From positions 1 through 34,541 of the forward strand of contig CAZLTC010000026.1 in assembly GCA_964562405.1 (NCBI GenBank): a stretch of 34,541 bases of DNA, read 5' to 3'. Below, one piece after another: positions 1-7,948 of the stretch. The stretch comes from WJLY01 sp964562405. Its GTDB lineage: Bacteria > Joyebacterota > Joyebacteria > Joyebacterales > Joyebacteraceae. Below the pieces are notes generated by a model. That model was given only the letters and a program-made list of their open reading frames with translations. It did not search any database and was not told the origin of the DNA. The translations under genes were made by a program, and so were the position numbers. How positions within the stretch are numbered: position 1 is the first letter of the stretch; each line of letters opens with the position of its first letter.

Positions 1-65
1 CCGGAGGTGTAAGTGCAGCAATGCATTCAGCCGACCGGTACTAATCAGCCGTGAGACTTGGCCAT
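1..65 (+). rRNA. 23S ribosomal RNA, 3' end (partial)
   Basis: The first bases match the conserved 3' end of bacterial 23S rRNA: the 'atgcattcagc' and 'gaccggtactaat' blocks, then 'gtgagacttg'. The rest of the gene lies upstream of the window. The 3' boundary near 65 is set by comparison with the E. coli end (GTGAGGCTTAACCTT) and could be off by a few bases. The 5S gene follows downstream on the same strand, so this is the usual 23S-5S order of an rRNA operon. Confidence 0.93.
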
Positions 66-239
66 ATGAATTTCAAAGATGCACGCTTTCCGCGTCCGAT
101 CCTATGAGTTGTCGAGAGCTGGTGCACCTGGCTTGAGTAGTCTGCGATGCGATCGCGAACGACTAGCGCGGGGCGGGACGGGTGCCTGACCCCATGCCAG
201 GTGCCAAATTCGAGGCCCTGAAAGAGGGCCGGTGGCATG
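66..239 (+). other. 23S-5S internal transcribed spacer with hairpins
   Basis: This is about 174 bases between 23S and 5S with no tRNA and no credible reading frame. Two pairings are visible near its end: GGCCCT at 214-219 with AGGGCC at 225-230 (loop GAAAG), and the flanking CATGCCA at 193-199 with TGGCATG at 233-239. Together they make a larger stem that ends exactly where the 5S begins. A stem there is plausible as an rRNA-processing signal; that role is inferred. Confidence 0.55.
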
Positions 240-357
240 TTTCGGTGGCAATGGCGGAGGGGTCACACCTGTAACCATTTCGAACACAGAAGTTAAGCCC
301 TCCAGCGCCGATGGTACTGCTAGGGAGACCTTGTGGGAGAGTAGGACGCTGCCGGAA
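240..357 (+). rRNA. rrf: 5S ribosomal RNA
   Basis: The sequence carries conserved 5S blocks: 'ggtggcaatggcggagg', 'cgaacacagaagttaag', 'gcgccgatggtactgc' and 'gggagagtagg'. The ends were chosen by helix I: TTTCGGTGGC at the 5' end pairs with GCTGCCGGAA at the 3' end, with G-U pairs, giving a 118-base RNA of normal length. It is co-oriented with the 23S end and is followed within ten bases by a strong terminator, so it is the last gene of the rRNA operon. Confidence 0.95.
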
Positions 358-364
358 CGTACGG

Positions 365-400
365 ACCCCCCTTGCCGAAAGGCGAGGGGGGTTCTCTTTT
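365..400 (+). terminator. Intrinsic terminator of the rRNA operon
   Basis: A 12-pair stem, ACCCCCCTTGCC with GGCGAGGGGGGT (one T-G pair), is closed by a GAAA tetraloop at 377-380. It is followed by a T-rich tail, TCTCTTTT, to position 400. This is a classic Rho-independent terminator and the strongest hairpin seen in the window. It should isolate the rRNA operon from the lipoprotein gene downstream. Confidence 0.93.
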
Positions 401-420
401 GGACTCGGGCTGGCGTGCGG

Positions 421-448
421 TTGACGGCGCGCCGCCCCTCTTGATAGT
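421..448 (+). promoter_or_regulatory. Putative sigma70-type promoter for the lipoprotein gene
   Basis: TTGACG at 421-426 is followed after 16 bases by GATAGT at 443-448, matching the -35 box at 5 of 6 and the -10 box at 4 of 6. It sits just past the rRNA terminator and about 100 bases before the lipoprotein start, where a new promoter is needed. Support is from pattern only. Apart from this site, 401-551 contains nothing I can recognise except the ribosome binding site GGAGGTGAGG at 539-548. Confidence 0.4.
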
Positions 449-551
449 CTGGCGTTGGAACCGGTTGGACCCACTTGGGAACCGCGTGGAGGTCGTCACA
501 TCGGGCGCCCGCGCGGACGCATGCTCGATCTCTCGCACGGAGGTGAGGACG

Positions 552-1178
552 ATGTCGGGCACGAAGGTCGCGAAGCGTTGCCTGCTGTGCGTTTCCTGTG
601 TCGCGCTGTCGGTGTCGCTCCTGTGCGGATGCGCGGGCGGTGGCGCTGCGGGAGGGTCGGCAGCAAGATCGGAGGCCGAGAGGTACCCGGACTGGGTGAG
701 GATCGTCCCGATGTCTACTCCGGAGGCAACATACTACGTGGGCGGTTGCATGAGCGCTCCCAACAGGGACGCCGCCATCGCCCGGGCCCGAGCCGACGCG
801 CTCGAGCAGGTCGCGGCGAAGGCCAGGGACCGGTTCACGACCGTGTTCGACAAGGCCCTGTTGGACAGCAGGGCGCAGACGACCTCGACGGAGCGCTACC
901 AGTTCAAGATGGACGGCATCGAGGTCTATCTCGACAAGCTTGCCGCGGCGGCCGTCGTGGAGGATTCCTATCTGCGGCCGTGCCCGGATGCTCCCGAGGT
1001 CGGTCCGGTCTGCAACGTCTTCGTGCTCCTGAAGCTGGGCTACGGAGTTCCCGACTCGGTTCTCGTGGATACTCTCGACGAGTTCCGGAGGAGGCTCAGG
1101 GACGAAGGCAAGGCGGGACTGGCGGACATCGCGGAGCGCATGGAGCGACTGGTGGGGAATCCGCCGCCCTTCGAGTAG
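552..1178 (+). CDS. LPP20-like outer-membrane lipoprotein
   Basis: A 208-residue precursor. The ATG at 552 was preferred over an upstream in-frame start at 372 because a strong site, GGAGGTGAGG, ends four bases before it and because a lipoprotein signal begins there. The signal has basic residues (K5, K8, R9), a hydrophobic core, then L24-C25-G26-C27, so C27 would be lipidated. The mature part begins with a Ser/Gly/Ala linker, then 'PDWV', 'YYVGG' and an Ala/Arg-rich helix 'DAAIARARADALEQVAAKA', which is the pattern of the LPP20 lipoprotein family. Family members are envelope proteins, mostly of undefined role. It stands alone between the rRNA terminator and dnaE, 37 bases before dnaE, and may share a transcript with it. 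Confidence 0.75.
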   Translation: MSGTKVAKRCLLCVSCVALSVSLLCGCAGGGAAGGSAARSEAERYPDWVRIVPMSTPEATYYVGGCMSAPNRDAAIARARADALEQVAAKARDRFTTVFDKALLDSRAQTTSTERYQFKMDGIEVYLDKLAAAAVVEDSYLRPCPDAPEVGPVCNVFVLLKLGYGVPDSVLVDTLDEFRRRLRDEGKAGLADIAERMERLVGNPPPFE

Positions 1179-1215
1179 GCTCCGCGACCCTCTTCTCTCA
1201 TGGGCTGACGAGACG

Positions 1216-4200
1216 ATGAACCACGCGGATTTCGTCCACATCCACAACCACTCGGAATACAGCCTTCTGGACGGAGCGTCGCGCATCGACCGCATGGTCG
1301 AGCGGGCGCTCGAATTCCGCATGCCCGCGCTCGCCATCACCGATCACGGGAACATGTTCGGCGCACTTGAGTTCTACGCCAGGGCCCAGCAGCATGGCAT
1401 CAAGCCCATCATCGGCATGGAGGCCTACGTCACGTCCGGGTCACACCGCGAAAAGGCGGAGGGCAAGGGGTGGCACGGTCTCTTCCACATGCTCCTCCTC
1501 GCGAAGAACCTCGAAGGCTACCAGAACCTGATGAAGCTGTCGAGCAAGGGCTATCTGGATGGCTTCTACTACCGGCCGCGCATCGACAAGGAGCTTCTCC
1601 GCGAGTACGCGGGAGGTCTGATAGCGACGACCGCTTGCCTCAGGGGGGAGCCTGCTCAGCACGTCATCGGCGGCAACATGGACGCCGCGAGAGAGGCGAT
1701 AATCGAGCTTCTCGAGATCTTCGGCAAGGGTGACTTCTACCTCGAGGTGCACAACCACGGCATACGGGAGGAGGCCCTCGTTCGCGAGGCCTACGTCAGG
1801 CTCGGCAGGGAGCTGTCGGTGCCGCTCGTAGCGGCCAACGACTGCCACTACCTGACGCGCGAGTCCGCTCCGGCTCACGATGTTCTGCTCTGCATCCAGA
1901 CAGGCAAAGAGGTGGACGACCCGAACCGTATGCGCATGCCCAACGACGAGTTCTATATGAAGTCGCCGGAGGAGATGCGGGAGCTGTTCGCGGACTGCCC
2001 GGGTGCGTACGAGAGCACGATCGAGATCGCCGAGAAGTGCAACCTCTCGCTCGGCTTCGACGAGCTGCACATGCCTCGCTTCCCGCTGCCCGAGGGATTC
2101 GCGGACGCGCCCGAATACCTGGCCTCGCTCGCCGGCGAGGGGTTCCTCCTGCGCTATCCGTCACCGTCAGCTGAGGCCGTCGCCCGTCTGGAAGAGGAGC
2201 TCGGGGTAATCCGTGACATGGGCTTCTCCGGCTACTTCCTCATCGTCCACGACTTCATCAACGAGGCCAAGAGAAGGGGCATTCCCGTCGGCCCCGGGCG
2301 CGGGTCCGCCGCGGCCAGCATCGTGAGCTACTGCCTGGGAATCACGGAACTCGACCCTCTGCAGTACCACCTGGTCTTCGAGCGCTTCCTGAACCCGGCT
2401 CGGCGGAGCATGCCGGACTTCGACATAGACTTCTGCTATGAGCGCCGCGACGAGATCATCGAGTACGTAACTGAGAAGTACGGACGGGAATCCGTCGCCC
2501 AGGTCATCACGTTCGGAACCATGCAGGCCAGGGGAGTCATCCGCGACGTGGGGCGCGTGCTCAAGTTTCCGTACATGGAGGTCGACCGGATAGCGAAGAT
2601 GATTCCCAAGGAACTCGGGATCACGCTCGACGAGGCGCTGGAGAAGACGGCGGAGCTGCGGGAGCTGAGGGACTCCGACGAACGCTATGCGAAGCTCATA
2701 GAGTACTCACGCGAACTGGAGGGGCTCGCGCGGCACAGCTCGGTGCACGCTGCGGGGGTGATAGTCGCACCCGGGTGCATCGACGAGTGGGCCCCGCTCT
2801 ATAAGTCGCCGCGCGGTGAGATCACGACGCAGTACACCATGAAGCCGCTGGCGCGCATAGGCCTTCTCAAGTTCGACTTCTTGGGCCTCAGGACGCTCAC
2901 CGTCATCAAGAACGCGCTCGAGATGATCCGCGAGAACAAGGGCGTCGACCTGGTTCCGGGAGACATTCCGCTGGACGACCAGGAGACGTACGAACTCCTG
3001 GCCAGCGGGCAGACGGTAGGCATCTTCCAGCTCGAGTCGTCCGGTATGCGTGACCTCGTGCGCAAGATGAAGCCGGAGCGGATCGAGGACATCGTAGCGG
3101 TCAACGCGCTGTTCCGGCCCGGTCCGCTGGGCTCCGGTATGGTCGACGACTTCGTGAAGAGGAAGCACGGGCGCCAGAAGGTGTCGTACCTGCACCCCAG
3201 GCTCAAGGAGGTCCTTGAGGAGACGTACGGCGTCATCGTTTACCAGGAACAGGTCATGCAGATCGCCAGCGTACTGGCGGGATTCTCGATGGCGCAGGCC
3301 GACATACTCCTGAACGCGATGAGGAAGAAGGTCCTCGACGTGATGGCGGAGCAGAAGGGCGTCTTCGTCGAGGGGAGCGTGAAGGCGGGCGTGCCGGGGA
3401 AGACGGCCGAGGCCGTCTTCGACCTGATGGACAAGTTCTCCGGGTACGGGTTCAACAAGGCGCACAGCGCCTCGTACGCCGTGCTGGCAGTGCGCACAGG
3501 TTATCTCAAGACCCACTACCCTTCTGAGTTCATGGCCGCGACCCTCACGAGCGAGATGGACAACTCCGATCGCGTGGTCGTACTCATCAACGAGTGTCGG
3601 CGGATGGGCATCCGTGTTCTTCCTCCCGACGTGAACGAAGGCCACGTCGAGTTCAGGGCCACCGGGCGCGGCGACATCCAGTATGGTCTCGGCGCGATCA
3701 AGAACGTAGGGAAGGCGGCCATACGCTCGATAACACAGGCCAGGCGCGAGCACGGTCTCTTCGAGGACATCTTCGACCTGACCGAACGGGTGGACCTGCG
3801 ACTCGTGAACAGGCGCGTTCTGGAGAGCCTGATCGCGGCCGGAGCAATGGACGGGCTGCACGGTCACCGGGCCCAGCAGATGCGCGTGGTGCCGGCTGCC
3901 CTGGACATCGGGCAGCGGATGCAGAGGGAGCGCGAGTCGGGGCAAGTGTCGCTCCTGGAGGCGTTCGACGACTTCGGGGCCGGCGGCGGCCGTCCGAGGA
4001 AGCTGCCCGACGCGGAGCCCTGGAACGACGGCTATTCGCTGGCCCGCGAGAAGGAGGTGCTCGGCCTGTACGTCTCCGGGCATCCGCTCGCCCGCTTCGA
4101 GCGCGAGCTCAGACTCTTCGCGACGGCCACGGTTTCCGACCTGGCAGAGATGGAGGACGGAGAGCAGATCCGTCTCGGAGGCGTCATAGAGCACGTCAGG

Positions 4201-4698
4201 ACGATGACCGACAAGAAGGGCGACCGCATGGCCTTCGTGACGGTAGAGGACTTCACCGGCAGGGGGGAGCTTCTCGTGTTCTCCAGCTGCTACTCGAAAC
4301 GCCACGAGGAGATACGGCGCGACGCGACCGTGATCGTCGAGGGCAAGATAAGCACGCGCGAGGAGGAGGTTCCGAAGGTCGTCGTGTCGGACATCATACC
4401 GCTCCCGGACGTGTACCAGAAGTTCGTGGAGCGAGTCACGCTGTCCTTGACCACGGCGGGGCTTGAGGAGTCGATGCTGCAGGAGATACGGGCGGTCCTG
4501 GACGAGCACCGCGGCCGGATCCCCGTGGAATTCGTCATGCACACCGCCGACGGGGAGGTCGTGACGGTCAGCGCGGCGGGAGCCCGGGTGGAGCCCTCCA
4601 GGGAGCTCGTCGAACGGCTGGGTGGTCTCGTTGGCGACTCGAACGTCGACCTCAAGGGGGCCGTGGGGGCCAGCGGGGCGCCCGAGCCGGGTTTCTAA
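1216..4698 (+). CDS. dnaE: DNA polymerase III subunit alpha
   Basis: This is the replicative polymerase subunit, 1160 residues, the same length as E. coli DnaE. An N-terminal PHP domain opens with 'HIHNHSEYSLLDG' and carries 'ITDHGNMFG'. The palm catalytic motif PDFDIDF places aspartates at D401 and D403, and 'KFDFLGLRT' gives the third at D554, close to E. coli 401/403/555. A helix-hairpin-helix segment ('YGLGAIKNVGKAA') is followed by 'GQVSLLEAF', which looks like the internal beta-clamp-binding motif. The C-terminal OB fold includes 'GGVIEHVRTMTDKKGDRMAFVTVED'. This is the DnaE1 class, not PolC. The ribosome site before ATG 1216 is weak. A strong promoter begins directly after the stop codon, so the downstream genes are probably a separate unit. 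Confidence 0.98.
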   Translation: MNHADFVHIHNHSEYSLLDGASRIDRMVERALEFRMPALAITDHGNMFGALEFYARAQQHGIKPIIGMEAYVTSGSHREKAEGKGWHGLFHMLLLAKNLEGYQNLMKLSSKGYLDGFYYRPRIDKELLREYAGGLIATTACLRGEPAQHVIGGNMDAAREAIIELLEIFGKGDFYLEVHNHGIREEALVREAYVRLGRELSVPLVAANDCHYLTRESAPAHDVLLCIQTGKEVDDPNRMRMPNDEFYMKSPEEMRELFADCPGAYESTIEIAEKCNLSLGFDELHMPRFPLPEGFADAPEYLASLAGEGFLLRYPSPSAEAVARLEEELGVIRDMGFSGYFLIVHDFINEAKRRGIPVGPGRGSAAASIVSYCLGITELDPLQYHLVFERFLNPARRSMPDFDIDFCYERRDEIIEYVTEKYGRESVAQVITFGTMQARGVIRDVGRVLKFPYMEVDRIAKMIPKELGITLDEALEKTAELRELRDSDERYAKLIEYSRELEGLARHSSVHAAGVIVAPGCIDEWAPLYKSPRGEITTQYTMKPLARIGLLKFDFLGLRTLTVIKNALEMIRENKGVDLVPGDIPLDDQETYELLASGQTVGIFQLESSGMRDLVRKMKPERIEDIVAVNALFRPGPLGSGMVDDFVKRKHGRQKVSYLHPRLKEVLEETYGVIVYQEQVMQIASVLAGFSMAQADILLNAMRKKVLDVMAEQKGVFVEGSVKAGVPGKTAEAVFDLMDKFSGYGFNKAHSASYAVLAVRTGYLKTHYPSEFMAATLTSEMDNSDRVVVLINECRRMGIRVLPPDVNEGHVEFRATGRGDIQYGLGAIKNVGKAAIRSITQARREHGLFEDIFDLTERVDLRLVNRRVLESLIAAGAMDGLHGHRAQQMRVVPAALDIGQRMQRERESGQVSLLEAFDDFGAGGGRPRKLPDAEPWNDGYSLAREKEVLGLYVSGHPLARFERELRLFATATVSDLAEMEDGEQIRLGGVIEHVRTMTDKKGDRMAFVTVEDFTGRGELLVFSSCYSKRHEEIRRDATVIVEGKISTREEEVPKVVVSDIIPLPDVYQKFVERVTLSLTTAGLEESMLQEIRAVLDEHRGRIPVEFVMHTADGEVVTVSAAGARVEPSRELVERLGGLVGDSNVDLKGAVGASGAPEPGF

Positions 4699-4727
4699 TT
4701 GACAGCCCTGTAAGGGGTTGCTATATT
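4699..4727 (+). promoter_or_regulatory. Near-consensus sigma70 promoter
   Basis: TTGACA at 4699-4704, a perfect -35 box, is followed by a 17-base spacer and TATATT at 4722-4727 (5 of 6 for the -10). The -35 begins at the base after the dnaE stop codon. The rest of the 78-base gap holds the leader and the site AGGAGG at 4762-4767, eight to nine bases before ATG 4777. This is the best housekeeping promoter in the window and probably starts the run from the barrel protein through accA and beyond. Confidence 0.8.
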
Positions 4728-4776
4728 TCCCATCGAATCCGAGGGCGGCGCTCCCCGATTCAGGAGGGCCCGTTAC

Positions 4777-5520
4777 ATGCCTAGAAGATCGGCGCTGGTC
4801 GTCCTGCTGGCGACGGCGTTTCTGATTCCGGTTGGCGCGCGCGCCGCCGGTGAGCAGTTCTTGGAGCTGGTGGATGTGCCCACCGCCCACACCCTCCCCA
4901 GGGGCGACTACACCCTTGGTCTGAGGATGCTGCCCGAAGGTGGCGTTCTGGCCGGCCTGAGGATGGGGGTCACCCCCTACCTGCAGGTCGGCGTGTCTTA
5001 CGGGGCCGCGAACGTCGTAGGCACCGGCGAGCCCGACTGGAACGATCGCGTGGAGTTCGAGGCGAAGCTCCGCCTGGCCGAGGAGCAGCGCGTCATACCC
5101 GGACTCGCCGTGGGCTACGACTCGCGAGGATACGGCCGCCAGGACGAGGATGCAGGGTACGAGAAGGCCTCAGTGGGCTTCTACCTGTCGGCCAGCAAGA
5201 CGCTTCCCTTCTCGGAGTACTGGCAGATACACGTCGGCGTCTCTCGTACACTGGAGGTCCACAAGGTCAGGCCGGACCTCTTCGTCGGGCTGTCGGCCAG
5301 GCTCTCCGAGGAGTTCTCGGTGGCCGCTGAGTATCAACTCGGCGTCGACAAGGAAGACGGGTCGCCGAGCGCGAAGAACGGATACCTGAACGCTGGCCTC
5401 CGATGGGTCTTCGCCGGCCAGCTGGAGCTCTCGCTTCACTTCCGCAACCTGGTCGGACCCTCCGGATCGCCGGAGCTCGGGGCCAGGTCAGTGGCGTTCG
5501 CTTTCTACGACAGCTTCTGA
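4777..5520 (+). CDS. Small outer-membrane beta-barrel protein, YjbH-like in character
   Basis: A 247-residue precursor with a signal peptide (R3, R4, a hydrophobic core and 'ARAAG', cleavage near residue 23). The mature protein is built of short alternating strands such as 'LAGLRMGVTPYLQVGVSYGAAN', 'LFVGLSARLSEEFSVAAEYQLGV' and 'LNAGLRWVFAGQLELSLHF', and ends 'VAFAFYDSF'. A terminal Phe is the usual outer-membrane barrel signal. The phrase 'VDVPTAHTLPRGDYTLGLR' resembles the openings of YjbH-like barrel proteins, but no specific function can be assigned. The start is supported by AGGAGG at 4762-4767, and the near-consensus promoter above it suggests good expression. It is followed after 40 bases by accA. 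Confidence 0.7.
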   Translation: MPRRSALVVLLATAFLIPVGARAAGEQFLELVDVPTAHTLPRGDYTLGLRMLPEGGVLAGLRMGVTPYLQVGVSYGAANVVGTGEPDWNDRVEFEAKLRLAEEQRVIPGLAVGYDSRGYGRQDEDAGYEKASVGFYLSASKTLPFSEYWQIHVGVSRTLEVHKVRPDLFVGLSARLSEEFSVAAEYQLGVDKEDGSPSAKNGYLNAGLRWVFAGQLELSLHFRNLVGPSGSPELGARSVAFAFYDSF

Positions 5521-5528
5521 CACGAGCC

Positions 5529-5542
5529 GCCCCGTACGGGGC
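5529..5542. repeat. Perfect 14-base palindrome between the barrel gene and accA
   Basis: GCCCCGTACGGGGC lies in the 40-base gap between the barrel gene and accA. There is no T tract after it, so it is not a classic terminator. It could be a weak attenuating hairpin, a small operator half-site pair, or chance in GC-rich DNA. Confidence 0.3.
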
Positions 5543-5560
5543 CGGTGATGGGGACTGTCC

Positions 5561-6517
5561 ATGGTTGGCTGGCTCGAATTCGAGAAGCCGCTTCTTGAGC
5601 TGGAGCAGAGGATCGAGGAACTCCGGAGCTTCGCGGACGGTCAGAGCATCGACGTCTCCAAGGAGCTGACGCGGCTCGAGGCCAAGGCCGAGGGCCTGAG
5701 GAAGCAGATCTACGGCAAGCTGACACGGTGGCAGATCGCACAGTTGGCCAGGCATCCCCGTCGGCCGTACACGCTTGACTACATAAGGCTCTTCGGGGCG
5801 GACTTCCTGGAACTGCACGGCGACAGGAGGTTTGGGGACGACCCTGCGCTCGTCGGCGGACTGTGCTTCATGGACGGCCGCAAGCTCATGGTGGTCGGCC
5901 ACCAGAAGGGTCGGGACACGAAGGAGAACATCCGGCGGCAGTTCGGCATGGCCCATCCCGAGGGGTATCGCAAGGCGCTGCGGCTCATGAAGCTCGCGGC
6001 GACCTTCGGCAGGCCGATAGTCACCTTTGTTGATACTCCGGGAGCCCACCCGGGTATAGGTGCCGAGGAGCGCGGCCAGGCGGAAGCCATAGCCTTCAAC
6101 CTCCACGAGATGGCCCGGTTGCCGGTGCCCATCATCGTCGTCATCATAGGAGAGGGAGGGAGCGGAGGCGCGCTTGGAATAGGCGTGGGCGACCGCGTTC
6201 TCATGCTGGAATACTCGATCTACTCCGTGATATCTCCCGAGGGCTGTGCTTCGATTCTGTTCAGAGACGCATCGAGGGCCGAGGAGGCCGCCGAGGCGAT
6301 GAAGATATCCGCTCCCGATCTCAAGGAGCTGGGGATCATAGACGAGATCGTGCAGGAGCCGGCGGGGGGCGCGCACCGCGATCCGGCCGGCGCCGCGCGC
6401 AACGTCAAGGCCGCAATAATGAAGCACCTGGCGGAGCTCGAGGAGTTCCCGGCCGACGAACTCGTCCGGAGGAGGCTCGACAAGTTCATGGCGATGGGCG
6501 AGTACCGGGAGGTCTGA
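5561..6517 (+). CDS. accA: Acetyl-CoA carboxylase carboxyltransferase subunit alpha
   Basis: AccA pairs with AccD to move the carboxyl group from biotin carrier protein to acetyl-CoA, making malonyl-CoA for fatty-acid synthesis. At 318 residues it is the normal length. Recognisable family segments are the N-terminal 'LEFEKPLLELEQRIEEL', then 'LHGDRRFGDDPALVGG', 'GHQKGRDTKENIRRQFGM', 'TFVDTPGAHPGIGAEERGQ', 'GEGGSGGALGIGVGD' and 'YSVISPEGCASILF', which build the crotonase-fold acyl-CoA site with its glycine-rich oxyanion loops. accD is not in the window. The start at 5561 gives the expected N-terminus although the ribosome site is only a loose GGGGA. A GTG-started membrane protein follows after four bases, so the two are likely co-transcribed. 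Confidence 0.97.
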   Translation: MVGWLEFEKPLLELEQRIEELRSFADGQSIDVSKELTRLEAKAEGLRKQIYGKLTRWQIAQLARHPRRPYTLDYIRLFGADFLELHGDRRFGDDPALVGGLCFMDGRKLMVVGHQKGRDTKENIRRQFGMAHPEGYRKALRLMKLAATFGRPIVTFVDTPGAHPGIGAEERGQAEAIAFNLHEMARLPVPIIVVIIGEGGSGGALGIGVGDRVLMLEYSIYSVISPEGCASILFRDASRAEEAAEAMKISAPDLKELGIIDEIVQEPAGGAHRDPAGAARNVKAAIMKHLAELEEFPADELVRRRLDKFMAMGEYREV

Positions 6518-6521
6518 GCCG

Positions 6522-6947
6522 GTGACCGTCCTCACACACATGGCGGTCGGCGGGGCCGTCGGTTCCCTGGTGGAAGGGAGGGGGCTGGCGTTCGGCCTCG
6601 GCCTCGTGTCTCACGTGTCCCTCGACGTGATCCCGCACTACGAGTTCGAGAAGATGTGGCTCGAGGTCGCGATCGTGGCCGCGTTCTTCGGGACGCTGCT
6701 GGCGACTGGTCGTGCGGGCACTGGGTTGTTCTGGGGTGCCCTCGGAGCCGTCCTACCCGACCTCGAGAATCTGCTGTGGCGTCTGGGGTTCCTGCCCGAG
6801 GATCGCAAGATCTTCCCCGGACACAGCAAGCGATTCTGGAGGCTGCTGCCTCACGGCAGGGCGCTGGGCGTCCGACACGCGTGGTGGCAGGGTCTCATCG
6901 TCGTCCTCTGCGTGGCCGTCATGGTCTACGGAGGGCGGAGCGTCTGA
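6522..6947 (+). CDS. Small integral membrane protein, possibly DUF457/YdjM-like
   Basis: A 141-residue protein starting with GTG at 6522, five bases after the end of accA, with GGGAGGT just upstream overlapping the accA stop. It has about three or four hydrophobic segments, around residues 8-30, 47-64, 66-82 and 119-137. 'THMAVGGAVG', 'SHVSLDVIPHYEF' and 'GAVLPDLENLLW' set His and Asp residues beside membrane segments, as in the DUF457/YdjM group of membrane proteins related to metal-dependent hydrolases. That link is tentative because the protein is short. Its position between accA and the EIIA gene gives no clear clue to its role. Confidence 0.6.
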   Translation: MTVLTHMAVGGAVGSLVEGRGLAFGLGLVSHVSLDVIPHYEFEKMWLEVAIVAAFFGTLLATGRAGTGLFWGALGAVLPDLENLLWRLGFLPEDRKIFPGHSKRFWRLLPHGRALGVRHAWWQGLIVVLCVAVMVYGGRSV

Positions 6948-6966
6948 CGAAGGAGCCGTAGCCCAC

Positions 6967-7425
6967 ATGAAGCTCTCATCATTCACGGACCAACGGTTCA
7001 TCGATCTGAACGTCGCGGGCGCCAGTCGGGATGAGGTGATATCTTCACTGGCTGGGCTCATGTCACGTTCGCCGAACCTGAAGGACAAGGACGCCTTTCT
7101 CAAGGACGTGCTGTCCAGGGAGAGGCTCGTGACTACGGGCGTCGGGCACGGAGTAGCCTTCCCGCACGCCAAGAGCGATGCCGTGCGCAACGTGATCTTC
7201 GCCTTCGGGCGCACGACGGGAGGCATCGACTTCGGAGCGCTGGACGGGCAACCGGTGCGGCTGGTGTTTCTCATCGGCGCACCCAAGCAGCTGGAGCCTT
7301 CGAGAGTCTATCTGAATCTCATGGCTCGTCTGTCCTTCTTAATGAAGAGCGAGGACAACCGCAGCGCCCTGCTGTCGACCGATTCTGTGGCCGAGGTGAT
7401 GAAGCTCATAGATTCAGTGGGGTGA
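6967..7425 (+). CDS. Stand-alone PTS EIIA-type protein (PtsN/FruA EIIA family)
   Basis: 152 residues, the size of a single fructose/nitrogen-type EIIA domain. The phosphorylatable histidine is H67 in 'GVGHGVAFPHAKS', in the family position. 'NVIFAFGRTTGGIDFGALDGQPVRLVFLIGAP' and 'YLNLMARLSFLMK' are further family blocks. An in-frame upstream extension to 6712 overlaps the membrane-protein gene and is not real: AAGGAG at 6949-6954 and the family N-terminus 'MKLSSF' fit ATG 6967. No EIIB or EIIC is nearby, so this is more likely a regulatory PtsN-like protein than part of a sugar transporter. The CBS-domain gene follows after 52 bases, which may mean joint regulation. Confidence 0.88.
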   Translation: MKLSSFTDQRFIDLNVAGASRDEVISSLAGLMSRSPNLKDKDAFLKDVLSRERLVTTGVGHGVAFPHAKSDAVRNVIFAFGRTTGGIDFGALDGQPVRLVFLIGAPKQLEPSRVYLNLMARLSFLMKSEDNRSALLSTDSVAEVMKLIDSVG

Positions 7426-7477
7426 GGGTCGCTCGGTTAGCCGCGTTGGGCGCGCCGGCGGGCGCTCCGGAGCACGG

Positions 7478-7948
7478 ATGATGAAGGCACGTGATTACAT
7501 GAGCGGCGACGTGATCTCCGTCGGCAGGGCGGCCAACATGGCCGAGATCGTCGCCATCTTGAACAAACACGGCATATCGGGCGTCCCTGTTGTGGATGAC
7601 GATGGAAGGCTGCTGGGCGTGGTGACGCACGAGGAGCTGATCAACATCTTCATCCCTCACTATTTCATGATGTTCGACGACCTCGCCTTCCTGGACGACC
7701 TGGGCGGCTTGGAGATGCAGACGATGGCCGAGATCGAGCCTTCGCTCTTTCTCGCTGAGGACGTGATGGTCGCGGACCCGGTGACCGTCGGACCGGAGAC
7801 ATCGATAATGAAGGCCGCCGCAATACTGCTCAACAAGCGCCTCGTGTTCCTGCCGGTGGTGGACGACGCCGGGCACGTGGTGGGCGTGCTGAACAGAGGA
7901 GACGTCAGCCGGGCGTTCACAGGCGTCCGCTACGGGGAGCGCAAATGA
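7478..7948 (+). CDS. Twin CBS-domain protein
   Basis: 156 residues forming one CBS pair (Bateman module). The first domain runs about residues 1-60 ('ARDYMSGDVISVGRAANMAEIVAILNK', 'ISGVPVVDDDGRLLGVVTHEEL') and the second about 90-150 ('AEDVMVADPVTVGPETSIMKAAA', 'FLPVVDDAGHVVGVLNRGDV'). Between them is a Phe/Met/Asp-rich linker of about 30 residues. CBS pairs usually bind adenine nucleotides and act as energy sensors; the ligand here is unknown. Two ATGs lie in tandem (7478, 7481), with CGGAG at 7468-7472 serving either. The stop overlaps the start of the C25 protease gene (ATGA), so translation of the secreted protease is probably coupled to this cytoplasmic regulator. Confidence 0.9.
   Translation: MMKARDYMSGDVISVGRAANMAEIVAILNKHGISGVPVVDDDGRLLGVVTHEELINIFIPHYFMMFDDLAFLDDLGGLEMQTMAEIEPSLFLAEDVMVADPVTVGPETSIMKAAAILLNKRLVFLPVVDDAGHVVGVLNRGDVSRAFTGVRYGERK

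Noticed and set aside
66..239. A tRNA gene in the 23S-5S spacer
   Set aside because: No cloverleaf or TPsiC-like arm could be drawn; only simple hairpins are present.
372..551. N-terminal extension of the lipoprotein gene
   Set aside because: It would start inside the rRNA terminator and place the lipoprotein signal in the middle of the protein; a strong ribosome site supports the start at 552.
2707..4890. A 727-codon open frame on the minus strand across dnaE
   Set aside because: It is antisense to a fully conserved dnaE, has no ribosome site or recognisable domain, and long antisense frames are expected in GC-rich coding DNA.
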